Shown one piece after another: positions 9,008-16,517 of a stretch of DNA of 64,000 bases. A program made the translations under genes and the position numbers. The DNA lies in assembly GCA_035445085.1 (NCBI GenBank), contig DAOMQA010000002.1:1-64000 (forward strand), read 5' to 3'. The notes beneath the pieces were generated by a model. That model was not told where the DNA came from. It worked only from the letters and a program-made list of their open reading frames with translations, and searched no databases. Within the stretch, counting starts at the first letter, position 1. Every line of letters begins with the position of its first letter. This DNA is from JBDHXE01 sp035445085. GTDB lineage: Bacteria; Bacteroidota; Ignavibacteria; Kapaibacteriales; UBA2268.

Positions 9008-11761
9008 ATGAAACTTATATTATCCATTAGCGTGTTTATACTTAGTTCATTTTTTCTATTTTCTCAACCACTTTACCAAACTGACAATTTAGATTTTGAA
9101 AAAGGTGTTTCGGGCGGTGTGCCATATTATTGGAAATTCCCTTCATCTGTATTAAACATTGGCTATAGTGCATATCTTACAGATACAAGCGTATATAAAG
9201 GGAAACTTGGATATGTTATGATAAATCCTAATTTGAGTTTTGATAGCATTCCTAATGGCGACCCAAACGAATGTACCGTATATCAAAATATTAATCCAAT
9301 GTACTATTTAAATAAAAAAGTTAGATTTAGTATATATGCAAGATTAGAATCTACAATTTCAAAATCACGTGGCGAACTATGGATAATAAGCAAAGAAAAC
9401 AAAGAGAAAGTATCATTAAGTTACTTTGACACTATCAATGTAATAAAATCCAATAAGTGGCAAAAATACACAATAGAGGCAACGATACCCGCCAATTCAA
9501 CAGAACTACGATTTGGAGTCTTGTTTGTAGGTGGTGGTAAATTATATTTAGATGAGGCAAACTTAGAAATTATTAACCCAATTGAATATAATTTAATTGA
9601 AAATACTGCTTTAAACAATCAACAGACCAATAATATCCAGACTTTAGCTAAGATATATTCAGCTATGAGATATTTTTTGCCAAGTGATAACGCCCAAAAT
9701 ACTGATTGGGAGGATTATTTAGAGAATTATATAAGCCGCAATTTAGACAGTTCAGGCTCTCAGCAATTTATCAATAATTTTATTAAACCTTACGAAAATG
9801 CTGTATATTTAGGAAAGAATAAAAACGCCTCTCTCTTAGACAAGAGTATAAAAGAAAAAAATCAACTTAGCTATGCTATGCTTTATAAAGGCGTGCCAAA
9901 TATCTATTTGAATAATGCAAGCAATGATTTTAGAAAAAATATATATTCCGTTACTAGGAGAAGGGAAGGCTCTATTTCTATTACTGCGGACATCATTAGA
10001 TATAGTGGCAAAGAACTGCGGGTTACTTCTGATATGAAAATTGAAGGACAGTCCCCTGGCGCAAACGCACAAATATGGGCTAAAGTAGAAATCACTAATT
10101 CAAAAGAATTTGTTACAAAGACGTCGGCTAACGAGCCTTATACCGATAGCAAATGGGGCAGTAGAACATTATCTTTGATGCTACCAGAAAACACTTATAG
10201 AGTAAGATTAGCCTTAGTTTTATTAGGTGAAGGCTATGCAAATTTCGATAACATCAAAATAGGCATATACGACAATGGAAAACTAATTAAAGAAATCACC
10301 GACTACAACTTCGATTTTGAATATCAATCTTCGTTTAACAATATTAACGGCTGGGAAATTGAAGATGCTGTAATAAGCGCAGGATACAATTTTGATATTG
10401 ATAAATCTACTTCTACAAGTGGAAAAAAATCTTTAATTATTAGCTCTGACAGTAATAGAGTAAAGTTCCCAAAAGAGAACAGCTATTACACCTTTGAAGT
10501 AGGCGATGGAAACTATTTTCATATTAATATTTGTAGCACAACAGAAAGAGGGGAAACCTTACCTGAATCATTCAATCATATTGCTTTACAAAAACCTGAT
10601 TCAATTTTTAGAAATTGGAACGACGTAAACGCTCGTATTTCTGCTTTAATACAAGTGTATGCTTTATTAATTAATTTCAGCGCCAATGAAATAAATACAA
10701 ATGATTTAGATTCTGCTTTCAAATACAATTTATCAAAAATTATTAGCAAAGGTTCTTTTGATTATTATTTAAATACTTTACAGGATTTCTTATTAATAGC
10801 TAAGGACTCACGTTCGGGAATATGGAACTCATTTGTATCTTACGATTATGGGATACCTTTGTTATTCAAGAAAGTTGAGAATAAATCAATCGTTGTTCAA
10901 AGTTATGACGACAATGTACCTATATCTATAGGCGATGAAATATTAGCAATTGATGGCATTGATATTGAACATTATTTAGATTCCATATCAAATAATTTTT
11001 ATTCAAGTAACTACAACTACAAGCGACTAAAAGCAGGGGCAATAATACGTTCAGGGCTTCAAGATAGCAAAGTTCTTCTTAAAATCAAAACAACTGCTGG
11101 CGTTACTCAAGATATTGAAATCAAAAAAACAATATTACTTAATAATATTTATGAATATAGACCGCGAGCATTGCAACAATTAAACGACTCCACTATATAT
11201 ATAGATATGACAGTATTAGATGATAATACTTTAAAGAAAACACTTAATCAATTAGAGACCTACAAGAATTTTGTCTTTGATTTAAGGGGTAACGCAAAAA
11301 TGTCTGAACATATTTTATCTCTATTTAGCGATACATTGCTAACTACTTATGATTGGAGAATCAAATTTTACACATATCCATTCAAAGAAAACGCAACAAG
11401 TGAAACTTTTGTTGGTTCAATCACCCCTAAGAAAATGTTCCAAAATAAATCGCTTTACTTCCTGATAAATGAACGTAGTGTTGGATATTCTGACTTTATT
11501 GCTAAGATAGTCAAAAAACACAAGTTAGGCTTACTAATAGGCACTCAAACACAAGGTAATCCGTCTGAAATAGTAAGCAATAGATTATCTGGTGGTTTTT
11601 CTGTTTCATTATCTTCAATCATTTGCATTGACGATAGCAACCAAGCAATAATGGACCAGCCTACCAACCCAGATATTAAAATTGAAGAGGAGTTTAAAGA
11701 CATAATTAATGATAAAGATATTTTCATTGAGAAGACTTTAGAAATTATTAATAACAAATAA
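9008..11761 (+). CDS. Exported S41-family (Tricorn/IRBP-like) protease with carbohydrate-binding-like domains
   Basis: This 917-residue protein has a signal peptide (MKLILSISVFILSSFFLFS). Residues 25-190 and 300-510 each contain a jelly-roll-like unit (NLDFEKGVSGGVPYYWKFP; NFDFEYQSSFNNINGWEIED). Between them lies the helical segment AKIYSAMRYFLPSDNAQNTDW, common in S41 proteins. A PDZ-like part (PISIGDEILAIDGIDIE, about 635) precedes the catalytic fold with FVFDLRGN (about 757) and NERSVGYSDFIAKI, where the Ser is near 828. GTQTQGNPSE follows in place of the Ser/Lys-type GKG loop, suggesting the Tricorn/IRBP subtype. No T9SS tail is visible, so it probably stays in the periplasm or envelope. 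A near-consensus promoter box (TA-3-TTTG) ends about 20 bases before the ATG. Confidence 0.75.
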   Translation: MKLILSISVFILSSFFLFSQPLYQTDNLDFEKGVSGGVPYYWKFPSSVLNIGYSAYLTDTSVYKGKLGYVMINPNLSFDSIPNGDPNECTVYQNINPMYYLNKKVRFSIYARLESTISKSRGELWIISKENKEKVSLSYFDTINVIKSNKWQKYTIEATIPANSTELRFGVLFVGGGKLYLDEANLEIINPIEYNLIENTALNNQQTNNIQTLAKIYSAMRYFLPSDNAQNTDWEDYLENYISRNLDSSGSQQFINNFIKPYENAVYLGKNKNASLLDKSIKEKNQLSYAMLYKGVPNIYLNNASNDFRKNIYSVTRRREGSISITADIIRYSGKELRVTSDMKIEGQSPGANAQIWAKVEITNSKEFVTKTSANEPYTDSKWGSRTLSLMLPENTYRVRLALVLLGEGYANFDNIKIGIYDNGKLIKEITDYNFDFEYQSSFNNINGWEIEDAVISAGYNFDIDKSTSTSGKKSLIISSDSNRVKFPKENSYYTFEVGDGNYFHINICSTTERGETLPESFNHIALQKPDSIFRNWNDVNARISALIQVYALLINFSANEINTNDLDSAFKYNLSKIISKGSFDYYLNTLQDFLLIAKDSRSGIWNSFVSYDYGIPLLFKKVENKSIVVQSYDDNVPISIGDEILAIDGIDIEHYLDSISNNFYSSNYNYKRLKAGAIIRSGLQDSKVLLKIKTTAGVTQDIEIKKTILLNNIYEYRPRALQQLNDSTIYIDMTVLDDNTLKKTLNQLETYKNFVFDLRGNAKMSEHILSLFSDTLLTTYDWRIKFYTYPFKENATSETFVGSITPKKMFQNKSLYFLINERSVGYSDFIAKIVKKHKLGLLIGTQTQGNPSEIVSNRLSGGFSVSLSSIICIDDSNQAIMDQPTNPDIKIEEEFKDIINDKDIFIEKTLEIINNK

Positions 11762-11780
11762 TATTTATTGGGAATATTTT

Positions 11781-12107
11781 ATGAGAAAATTCATTCAAAC
11801 AGCTTTAATAACAATGCTACTATCTGTTTGTGTTAGTTTTGGAGCAGAGAAAGTAATAAAAGTTAAAACTAATTTACATTGTGGTTCTTGTAAAAACAAA
11901 ATAGAGAAAGCCTTGAACAAGACTGATGGCATACTTTCAACAAGTGCCGACCTTGATTCAAAGATTGTAACTATAAATTTTGACGACGCAAAGACAGATG
12001 ATAGCAAAGTAACAAACGTTATCACAGAGTTAGGTTATAAAGCAGAGCTTATACAAGATAAGCCAAAAGAAACGCCAAAAACTAAAGCAAAGGTAAAAAA
12101 AAAGTAA
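11781..12107 (+). CDS. Exported heavy-metal-associated (HMA) domain protein
   Basis: This 108-residue protein starts with a signal peptide (MRKFIQTALITMLLSVCVSFG), so its metal site would lie outside the cytoplasm. It continues with one HMA ferredoxin-like domain (about 24-90). The metal-binding loop is LHCGSCKNKI, so the two Cys in CxxC are kept but the usual Met before the first Cys is replaced by His. The C-terminus is a Lys/Pro/Thr-rich tail (ETPKTKAKVKKK). It lies 19 bases after the S41-like protease with a GGGA ribosome site and shares its transcript; a strong hairpin ends the unit. It may bind copper or another soft metal; no metal ATPase is nearby. Confidence 0.8.
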   Translation: MRKFIQTALITMLLSVCVSFGAEKVIKVKTNLHCGSCKNKIEKALNKTDGILSTSADLDSKIVTINFDDAKTDDSKVTNVITELGYKAELIQDKPKETPKTKAKVKKK

Positions 12108-12139
12108 GTAACGCTGCTTGCTGTGATGTAAAATACACA

Positions 12140-12178
12140 AAATCTAATCCATCGGAAAGAGAAGATTAGATTTTTTTA
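12140..12178. terminator. Strong rho-independent terminator
   Basis: AAATCTAATC and GATTAGATTT form a perfect 10-base-pair stem around a 14-base loop, followed by a run of Ts on the plus strand. It ends the S41/HMA unit. The T-run reaches the stop codon of the convergent 83-residue gene, so it may serve both strands. Confidence 0.8.
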
Positions 12179-12427
12179 TTTTAAGTAAGATTTGATTAAT
12201 TTTACTAAAACATCTGTATCTTTATCTTTCAAAACTTTATTAAAATGAGTAATTGTATCGGTTAATCGCTTGTTCGTTGTAAAGTGGTCTAAATAATTCT
12301 TTCTTATACGTATGAGTGCAATATTTGTCATATCAGTCTTCTTTTTATAATCAGAAGAAGTCTCCTTTTTATAAAGGTCAATTTCTTTCTGTGTATAAGG
12401 GCTATATTTAATTATTCTCTTACTCAT
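12176..12427 (-). CDS. Small basic hypothetical protein, second gene of a two-gene unit
   Basis: This 83-residue, Lys-rich protein is predicted by eye to be mostly helical (ITHFNKVLKDKDTDVLVKLIKSYLK at the end). I do not recognise it. It has no signal peptide, no membrane segment and no RelE/ParE-like motif. It lies 28 bases after a 59-residue gene whose sequence recalls Bacteroidota antitoxins, and a promoter box precedes that gene. The pair therefore has the size and layout of a toxin-antitoxin or other small regulatory module, but nothing in this protein itself proves toxicity. The reading frame is clean and the start ATG is the only one near the 5' end. Confidence 0.55.
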   Translation of the reverse strand: MSKRIIKYSPYTQKEIDLYKKETSSDYKKKTDMTNIALIRIRKNYLDHFTTNKRLTDTITHFNKVLKDKDTDVLVKLIKSYLK

Positions 12428-12455
12428 AAGCCATAAGAGACGAGAATAAACTAAT

Positions 12456-12635
12456 TTATATTATATACGAGTCATCACATTTGTCTGATTCTAACAGATT
12501 TAATAATTGCTTATCTTTTTCTTTAGAAATCTGTAAATTATATATAATTTCATAAAAATGCTCGAGTAACAATGGATTATCAACATTGTCAATTAAAATA
12601 TGAAATTTATGTTTCAGTAATTCTATTTCCATCAT
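12456..12635 (-). CDS. Small protein resembling the N-terminal module of Bacteroidota antitoxins
   Basis: This 59-residue acidic protein begins at ATG 12635, with an adjacent in-frame ATG at 12632. The segment LKHKFHILIDNVDNPLLLEHFYEIIY matches, from memory, the amphipathic helical start of small Bacteroidota antitoxins that accompany RelE-type toxins. Those proteins usually continue with a C-terminal S/H-x-x-x-K-K segment that neutralises the toxin; here that part is missing and the protein ends in ESDKCDDSYII. A TAATTTTG box lies 25 bases upstream (12667-12660), at the spacing seen before other genes in the window. It appears to be co-transcribed with the 83-residue gene. Confidence 0.5.
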   Translation of the reverse strand: MMEIELLKHKFHILIDNVDNPLLLEHFYEIIYNLQISKEKDKQLLNLLESDKCDDSYII

Positions 12636-12659
12636 ATTTTGATATAATTATTAATAAGA

Positions 12660-12667
12660 CAAAATTA
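12660..12667 (-). promoter_or_regulatory. Candidate -7 promoter box for the small-gene pair
   Basis: TAATTTTG read on the minus strand fits TAnnTTTG and lies 25 bases before the start of the 59-residue gene. The same octamer precedes the ftsL-like gene. Confidence 0.5.
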
Positions 12668-12834
12668 AGAACTAACAAATCAACAAAAAGTAACAATTAA
12701 AAGCAAGTAGTTTATTTAATATTTATAAGGATTTACAGGAAGTTTAGTTTTTTATGAATGAGTATGTAAAATATTCTGCACAAGTGTTTGATTATCTTTA
12801 CACAATTGACTATCAAGCAATAACATATAAACAA

Positions 12835-12864
12835 AAAGCCCACAGATTTTATTCTGTGGGCTTC
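12835..12864 (-). terminator. Terminator following tRNA-Thr
   Basis: Reading the minus strand, AAGCCCACAGA pairs with TCTGTGGGCTT around a 6-base loop, and is followed by TTTTTGTTT. It begins about 7 bases after the 3' end of the tRNA and ends a single-tRNA transcript. Confidence 0.85.
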
Positions 12865-12870
12865 TATCAG

Positions 12871-12943
12871 AGCCGGATGACGGACTTGAACCCCCGACCT
12901 GCTGATTACAAATCAGCTGCTCTACCAGCTGAGCTAATCCGGC
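12871..12943 (-). tRNA. tRNA-Thr (anticodon TGT)
   Basis: The minus strand folds into a full cloverleaf. The acceptor arms are GCCGGAT and ATCCGGC with discriminator T. The D arm is AGCTCAGCTGGTAGAGC. The anticodon stem GCTGA/TCAGC encloses loop TTTGTAA, so the anticodon is TGT and reads ACA (Thr). A T arm with GGTTCAAGTCC completes it. CCA is not encoded. It has its own promoter box at 12957 and its own terminator at 12835. Confidence 0.95.
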
Positions 12944-12956
12944 GTGATTAGAGTTA

Positions 12957-12964
12957 CAAAAGTA
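12957..12964 (-). promoter_or_regulatory. Promoter box of tRNA-Thr
   Basis: TACTTTTG on the minus strand ends 14 bases before the mature 5' end of the tRNA, which leaves a leader of roughly 7 bases if transcription starts about 7 bases after the box. Because the 5' end of the tRNA is known exactly, this is the best-anchored promoter in the window. Confidence 0.65.
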
Positions 12965-13014
12965 GCATTATTTCTCAAATAAACAAAATTATTTTTTTGA
13001 TTTTTTTGATTTTT

Positions 13015-14784
13015 TTATTCACCTTTTGATAATGGGTTACTCATCAACGGTGGTTTCTGGAAAGAGCCTTCAATTGATTTCACTTCAACGTCCTCGAATA
13101 ATAAGTCTGGAGTAATAATTGAAGCGCCTACGTATTGATCACCTCCACTGATATATGAAGAAATAACCGAAGGAGCCAATAGATTAAGAGCATAACTTTT
13201 CTTGCCCGTAAAGAGAATATCTTTAAACAAAGATACTGATAAGTTATTAATCTCAGCACCTCTTATAAGTTCCTTTTTACCATTAGGGTACACCTTGTAT
13301 GCTTCTGCCACGGCTAATTTGCCGTCGCCTCTTGGAATTTGGAATAAGCCGCCCGAAGTCCGATATAAGGTAGTATACATAATGTTTTGGTTTACTATTT
13401 TTTTAACAATAATTCCATAGGGCAATTCTCTATCCTTTACTAATTTAAGCATCTTTTGTTCTAATTGCTTATCGTTTAGTTCTTTTGATTTTTCACTAAA
13501 GAGTTGCAAAGTGCTATACATTGGAGCTCCACCCCTTTTATGTGCTGCGCTTTGTTTTACCCTCCGAGTAGGCACTCTATCGCTTAAAAGCGTCTTTAAG
13601 AAGCCATTCTTTACTATTTCGACGTCCTTGCTCTTTAATCCATCGTCATCTATTTGAAAATAGCCTAATAAATTAGTCCCCTCATAATCTTTTATTGTAG
13701 GTAGTGCCTTTAAAGAAAGAAATTCTGGGAGTACTCTGCCTCCAATTTTATTTTGAAATATAGAGTTTCTATTATCTGTAGAAACACCTCCCTCCGACAT
13801 TATAGGTCTAATTGCTACTAATTGAGGTGCAAACTGTTGTGCAATAAGTTCTGCCGCTGCTTGCCCAGCAAAAATCACTGGACCAGAGTATGGTTCATCG
13901 ATAATTTCGGATTTACATGTATTTGTCAAAATTTGGGCAGTGCCGTTTACAGCGCTTTTTAGAGAATCTAAACTTGGAATATCTTTAGGATTTACCGAAT
14001 AGTTAGAATAAAAATTACCCAGTGGCATACCATCATTATTCTGGGTAAAGCAACCGACCTCTATCCCTGTATAATAATCAGTATTAATATATTTCATACC
14101 TTCAGAATTAAAGTAGAAAGTAATTTCAGGCACATTTTCAATACTAACAGATGAACTATAAATATCTTTATAATCTTTGAATATAGCAGACAGTGTGTTT
14201 ACTAATTCTGCGTTCTGTTTCATATCGAAGTATGGCACATCTTGAATATTATAATTAACTGATGGCTCAACTTGTAAAAAATCATACGTTGTATCTTTTA
14301 ATACTCTATTTTGCATTACTGACAGCTTCTTAGAGTATATCTCGGAATTTTGCTTATATGCTGCGTCTGTGGCTAACCATAATTCTCTTCTTATAGAATT
14401 ATATGATAGCCCATAAGGAATTCTTCTATTTTTAAATACCTCTTCATCGTCGGTAGAACCGAAAAACCCTAAGCCTACATCAAAGAAATTACTATTATCT
14501 AATTTATAATTGCCTACTCGCAAATCAACATTTATTGAAGCATATACAAATGAATTGGAGTCTATTACAGAACCAAGCGATGATTTAATATTGGAACTTT
14601 TTCTTAATTTTAATGTATAAGCAATGTAGTACGGTTTTTGCAAAGATTCGAGTTTTAAATCCTTCATTGAACGGTCTATTTCATCTTTCATAGCACGAAA
14701 TATTTCGTCTTTGTTGTATTTAAATTCTTGAGCTATAGCAAAAGAAGTACTAATAAATAAAATCACTATTATTATCTTTTTCAT
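13015..14784 (-). CDS. Exported TldE/PmbA-like protein lacking the metalloprotease motif
   Basis: This 589-residue protein has a signal peptide (MKKIIIVILFISTSFAIAQ) and aligns along its length with the protein encoded just upstream. Shared segments include DLRVGNYKLDNS against DLRVGDYKFDNT, and YSGPVIFAGQAAAELIAQQFAP against the HEIFGH region. Here the zinc motif HExxxH is replaced: positions 315, 316 and 320 are Ala, Gln and Pro. The C-terminal Cys ligand region also lacks a Cys. This mirrors cytoplasmic TldE, the non-catalytic partner of TldD. It starts 12 bases after the active copy and would form a heterodimer with it in the periplasm. The substrate is unknown. Confidence 0.75.
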   Translation of the reverse strand: MKKIIIVILFISTSFAIAQEFKYNKDEIFRAMKDEIDRSMKDLKLESLQKPYYIAYTLKLRKSSNIKSSLGSVIDSNSFVYASINVDLRVGNYKLDNSNFFDVGLGFFGSTDDEEVFKNRRIPYGLSYNSIRRELWLATDAAYKQNSEIYSKKLSVMQNRVLKDTTYDFLQVEPSVNYNIQDVPYFDMKQNAELVNTLSAIFKDYKDIYSSSVSIENVPEITFYFNSEGMKYINTDYYTGIEVGCFTQNNDGMPLGNFYSNYSVNPKDIPSLDSLKSAVNGTAQILTNTCKSEIIDEPYSGPVIFAGQAAAELIAQQFAPQLVAIRPIMSEGGVSTDNRNSIFQNKIGGRVLPEFLSLKALPTIKDYEGTNLLGYFQIDDDGLKSKDVEIVKNGFLKTLLSDRVPTRRVKQSAAHKRGGAPMYSTLQLFSEKSKELNDKQLEQKMLKLVKDRELPYGIIVKKIVNQNIMYTTLYRTSGGLFQIPRGDGKLAVAEAYKVYPNGKKELIRGAEINNLSVSLFKDILFTGKKSYALNLLAPSVISSYISGGDQYVGASIITPDLLFEDVEVKSIEGSFQKPPLMSNPLSKGE

Positions 14785-14796
14785 TCTTTTAGCCTC

Positions 14797-16476
14797 TTAA
14801 TTATTGTCAATTAATTTTGGTGATTCTAATATAGGTGGTTTAGCTTGTGATTTTTGCTTTTTCTGTACTTCTATATTTGATATTAATAAACTTGGCGAAG
14901 AAGCAGATACTGGAACACCTCCTGATTCAGCTCCACAAATACCATTGAATATACCTCTATCGTCGCCAGTAGCTAAAATATTCTTAAAGGTCGTTAATGG
15001 GGTGCCTATTAAATCAACACCTCTAACTAATTCTTTTGGTCTGCCATCAGCAAAGATTTTATATACTACAAGTGGAGTAACATTAAAGGCATTTGGTATT
15101 GTTCTATTAGTAAAAGTAAAGCCTCCTGATACTTCAGCAAAGTAAAAGCCGTATTCCTTGTTCTGCTCTTTTATTTGCAATTGTAAAAGCTTTATTAACG
15201 AATCTTGGCTTACTTGGTGCGTAGATTCTACTATCAAATTGGATTGCCTTGACACTGGATTAAATCCAGCTTGAGCTCTACCATGCCCATTGGAATGTGG
15301 GAAGTCTTCGATTGGCGACCTTGACATTAAGAAACTTTTAAATACACCTTTATCTACGCTTAAAACTTTCTCTGCTTTTACTCCCTCGTTATCATATTCA
15401 TAATAACCACTTAGTTCGGTATTATTGAGTAGTTTGCGAGTAGGATCGAACATAATACTTATAAAATCTGGCATAATTAATTTACCAACAGATTTTTTGA
15501 ATGTTTGACTTGAGTTAGGATCTTTCTCTCTATGACCTTCTACTCTATGGCCAAATATTTCATGGAAAAATACACCTGCTGCTTCCCCAGACAGTATTGC
15601 TGGTCCAGAATAAGTTTCTGCCATCGGAGCTTTTCTTAATTCGTTAAGCAATTCTATCATTTTATCTATTTCTTTAGAAACTTGCTCTTCGGTTGGCAAT
15701 CCATCTGGAGCAAAAGAAAAATATGAACGATATAGAGGCAAACTCATTCCATCGTCTGCTTTAGTTTCGGCGATTATAAAAAGTCTGGCATTAGTCTCAT
15801 ACCACGTCATTTTACTGCCTTCAGTATTAACGAATACTTTTTTTTGAACCTCTGTTTGTAAAAACACATTATTTGATAAAATCCATGGAAAATTTAAAAA
15901 TTTAGCAGAAACACGCTTCAACATTGCTTCCCATTGCGGTATATTTACATCAAAGTCTTTTACATTACCATTATAATCAATTGCTTCTTCTTTAGAAAAG
16001 TCTGGAGAATTATCTTCTTCACTCACTTTCACTTTCTGGTTAGTCTCTGCTTTTTTATAGCGTTCTACAGCAGCTCTAAATCTTTTGTCAGTATTGTTCC
16101 AAATAATATTCTGAATAGCAGGGATATTATCTTCGCTCGGTAATTGGATAGCTCCTCCAGCAAAATTAAACTGTATAGGGTTGCCTCTAATTATATGAGT
16201 ATTATCAAATTTATAATCTCCAACCCGCAAGTCTATATCTAATATTCTATTTTTTGAAGAAGCGGATGACAAAATACTACCATTTTTGGAACTTATATTT
16301 ACTTTCTTTAGTGTTGTAACGTTATATGCTATATAATATGGCGGTATTTCTTCACCTTTTAATAGGTTCATAGTTCTATTCATCTCATCTTGCAAGCCCT
16401 TAATTAGAACATCGCTCGCATTAGCAATAGAAAAAGAGAGTAGCAGGCTTAGAAAAACTACATTCTTTCTAATCAT
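14797..16476 (-). CDS. Exported TldD-like zinc metalloprotease
   Basis: This 559-residue protein has a cleavable signal peptide (MIRKNVVFLSLLLSFSIANA). TldD-family zinc ligands are present: HEIFGH at residues 305-310 followed by RVEGHRE, and Cys514 in NGICGAESGGVPV, the position of the third ligand in TldD. Classical TldD/TldE heterodimers are cytoplasmic proteases that thread small unfolded peptides, for example in microcin B17 maturation. An exported version would act in the periplasm. It lies directly before the motif-less paralogue at 13015-14784 and 41 bases after a vWA membrane protein, all on one strand. No peptide-modification genes are nearby. The family is secure; the role is open. 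Confidence 0.85.
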   Translation of the reverse strand: MIRKNVVFLSLLLSFSIANASDVLIKGLQDEMNRTMNLLKGEEIPPYYIAYNVTTLKKVNISSKNGSILSSASSKNRILDIDLRVGDYKFDNTHIIRGNPIQFNFAGGAIQLPSEDNIPAIQNIIWNNTDKRFRAAVERYKKAETNQKVKVSEEDNSPDFSKEEAIDYNGNVKDFDVNIPQWEAMLKRVSAKFLNFPWILSNNVFLQTEVQKKVFVNTEGSKMTWYETNARLFIIAETKADDGMSLPLYRSYFSFAPDGLPTEEQVSKEIDKMIELLNELRKAPMAETYSGPAILSGEAAGVFFHEIFGHRVEGHREKDPNSSQTFKKSVGKLIMPDFISIMFDPTRKLLNNTELSGYYEYDNEGVKAEKVLSVDKGVFKSFLMSRSPIEDFPHSNGHGRAQAGFNPVSRQSNLIVESTHQVSQDSLIKLLQLQIKEQNKEYGFYFAEVSGGFTFTNRTIPNAFNVTPLVVYKIFADGRPKELVRGVDLIGTPLTTFKNILATGDDRGIFNGICGAESGGVPVSASSPSLLISNIEVQKKQKSQAKPPILESPKLIDNN

Positions 16477-16517
16477 TTAATTTACTCCTGAATAAATAAA
16501 CATTAATTGTAAGTAGG

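Noticed and set aside
12754..12951. A 65-residue plus-strand frame
   Set aside because: It reads through the antisense of tRNA-Thr and its terminator, so it is a shadow.
14804..15145. A 113-residue plus-strand frame opposite the TldD-like gene
   Set aside because: It is fully antisense to a well-supported gene and has no family features.
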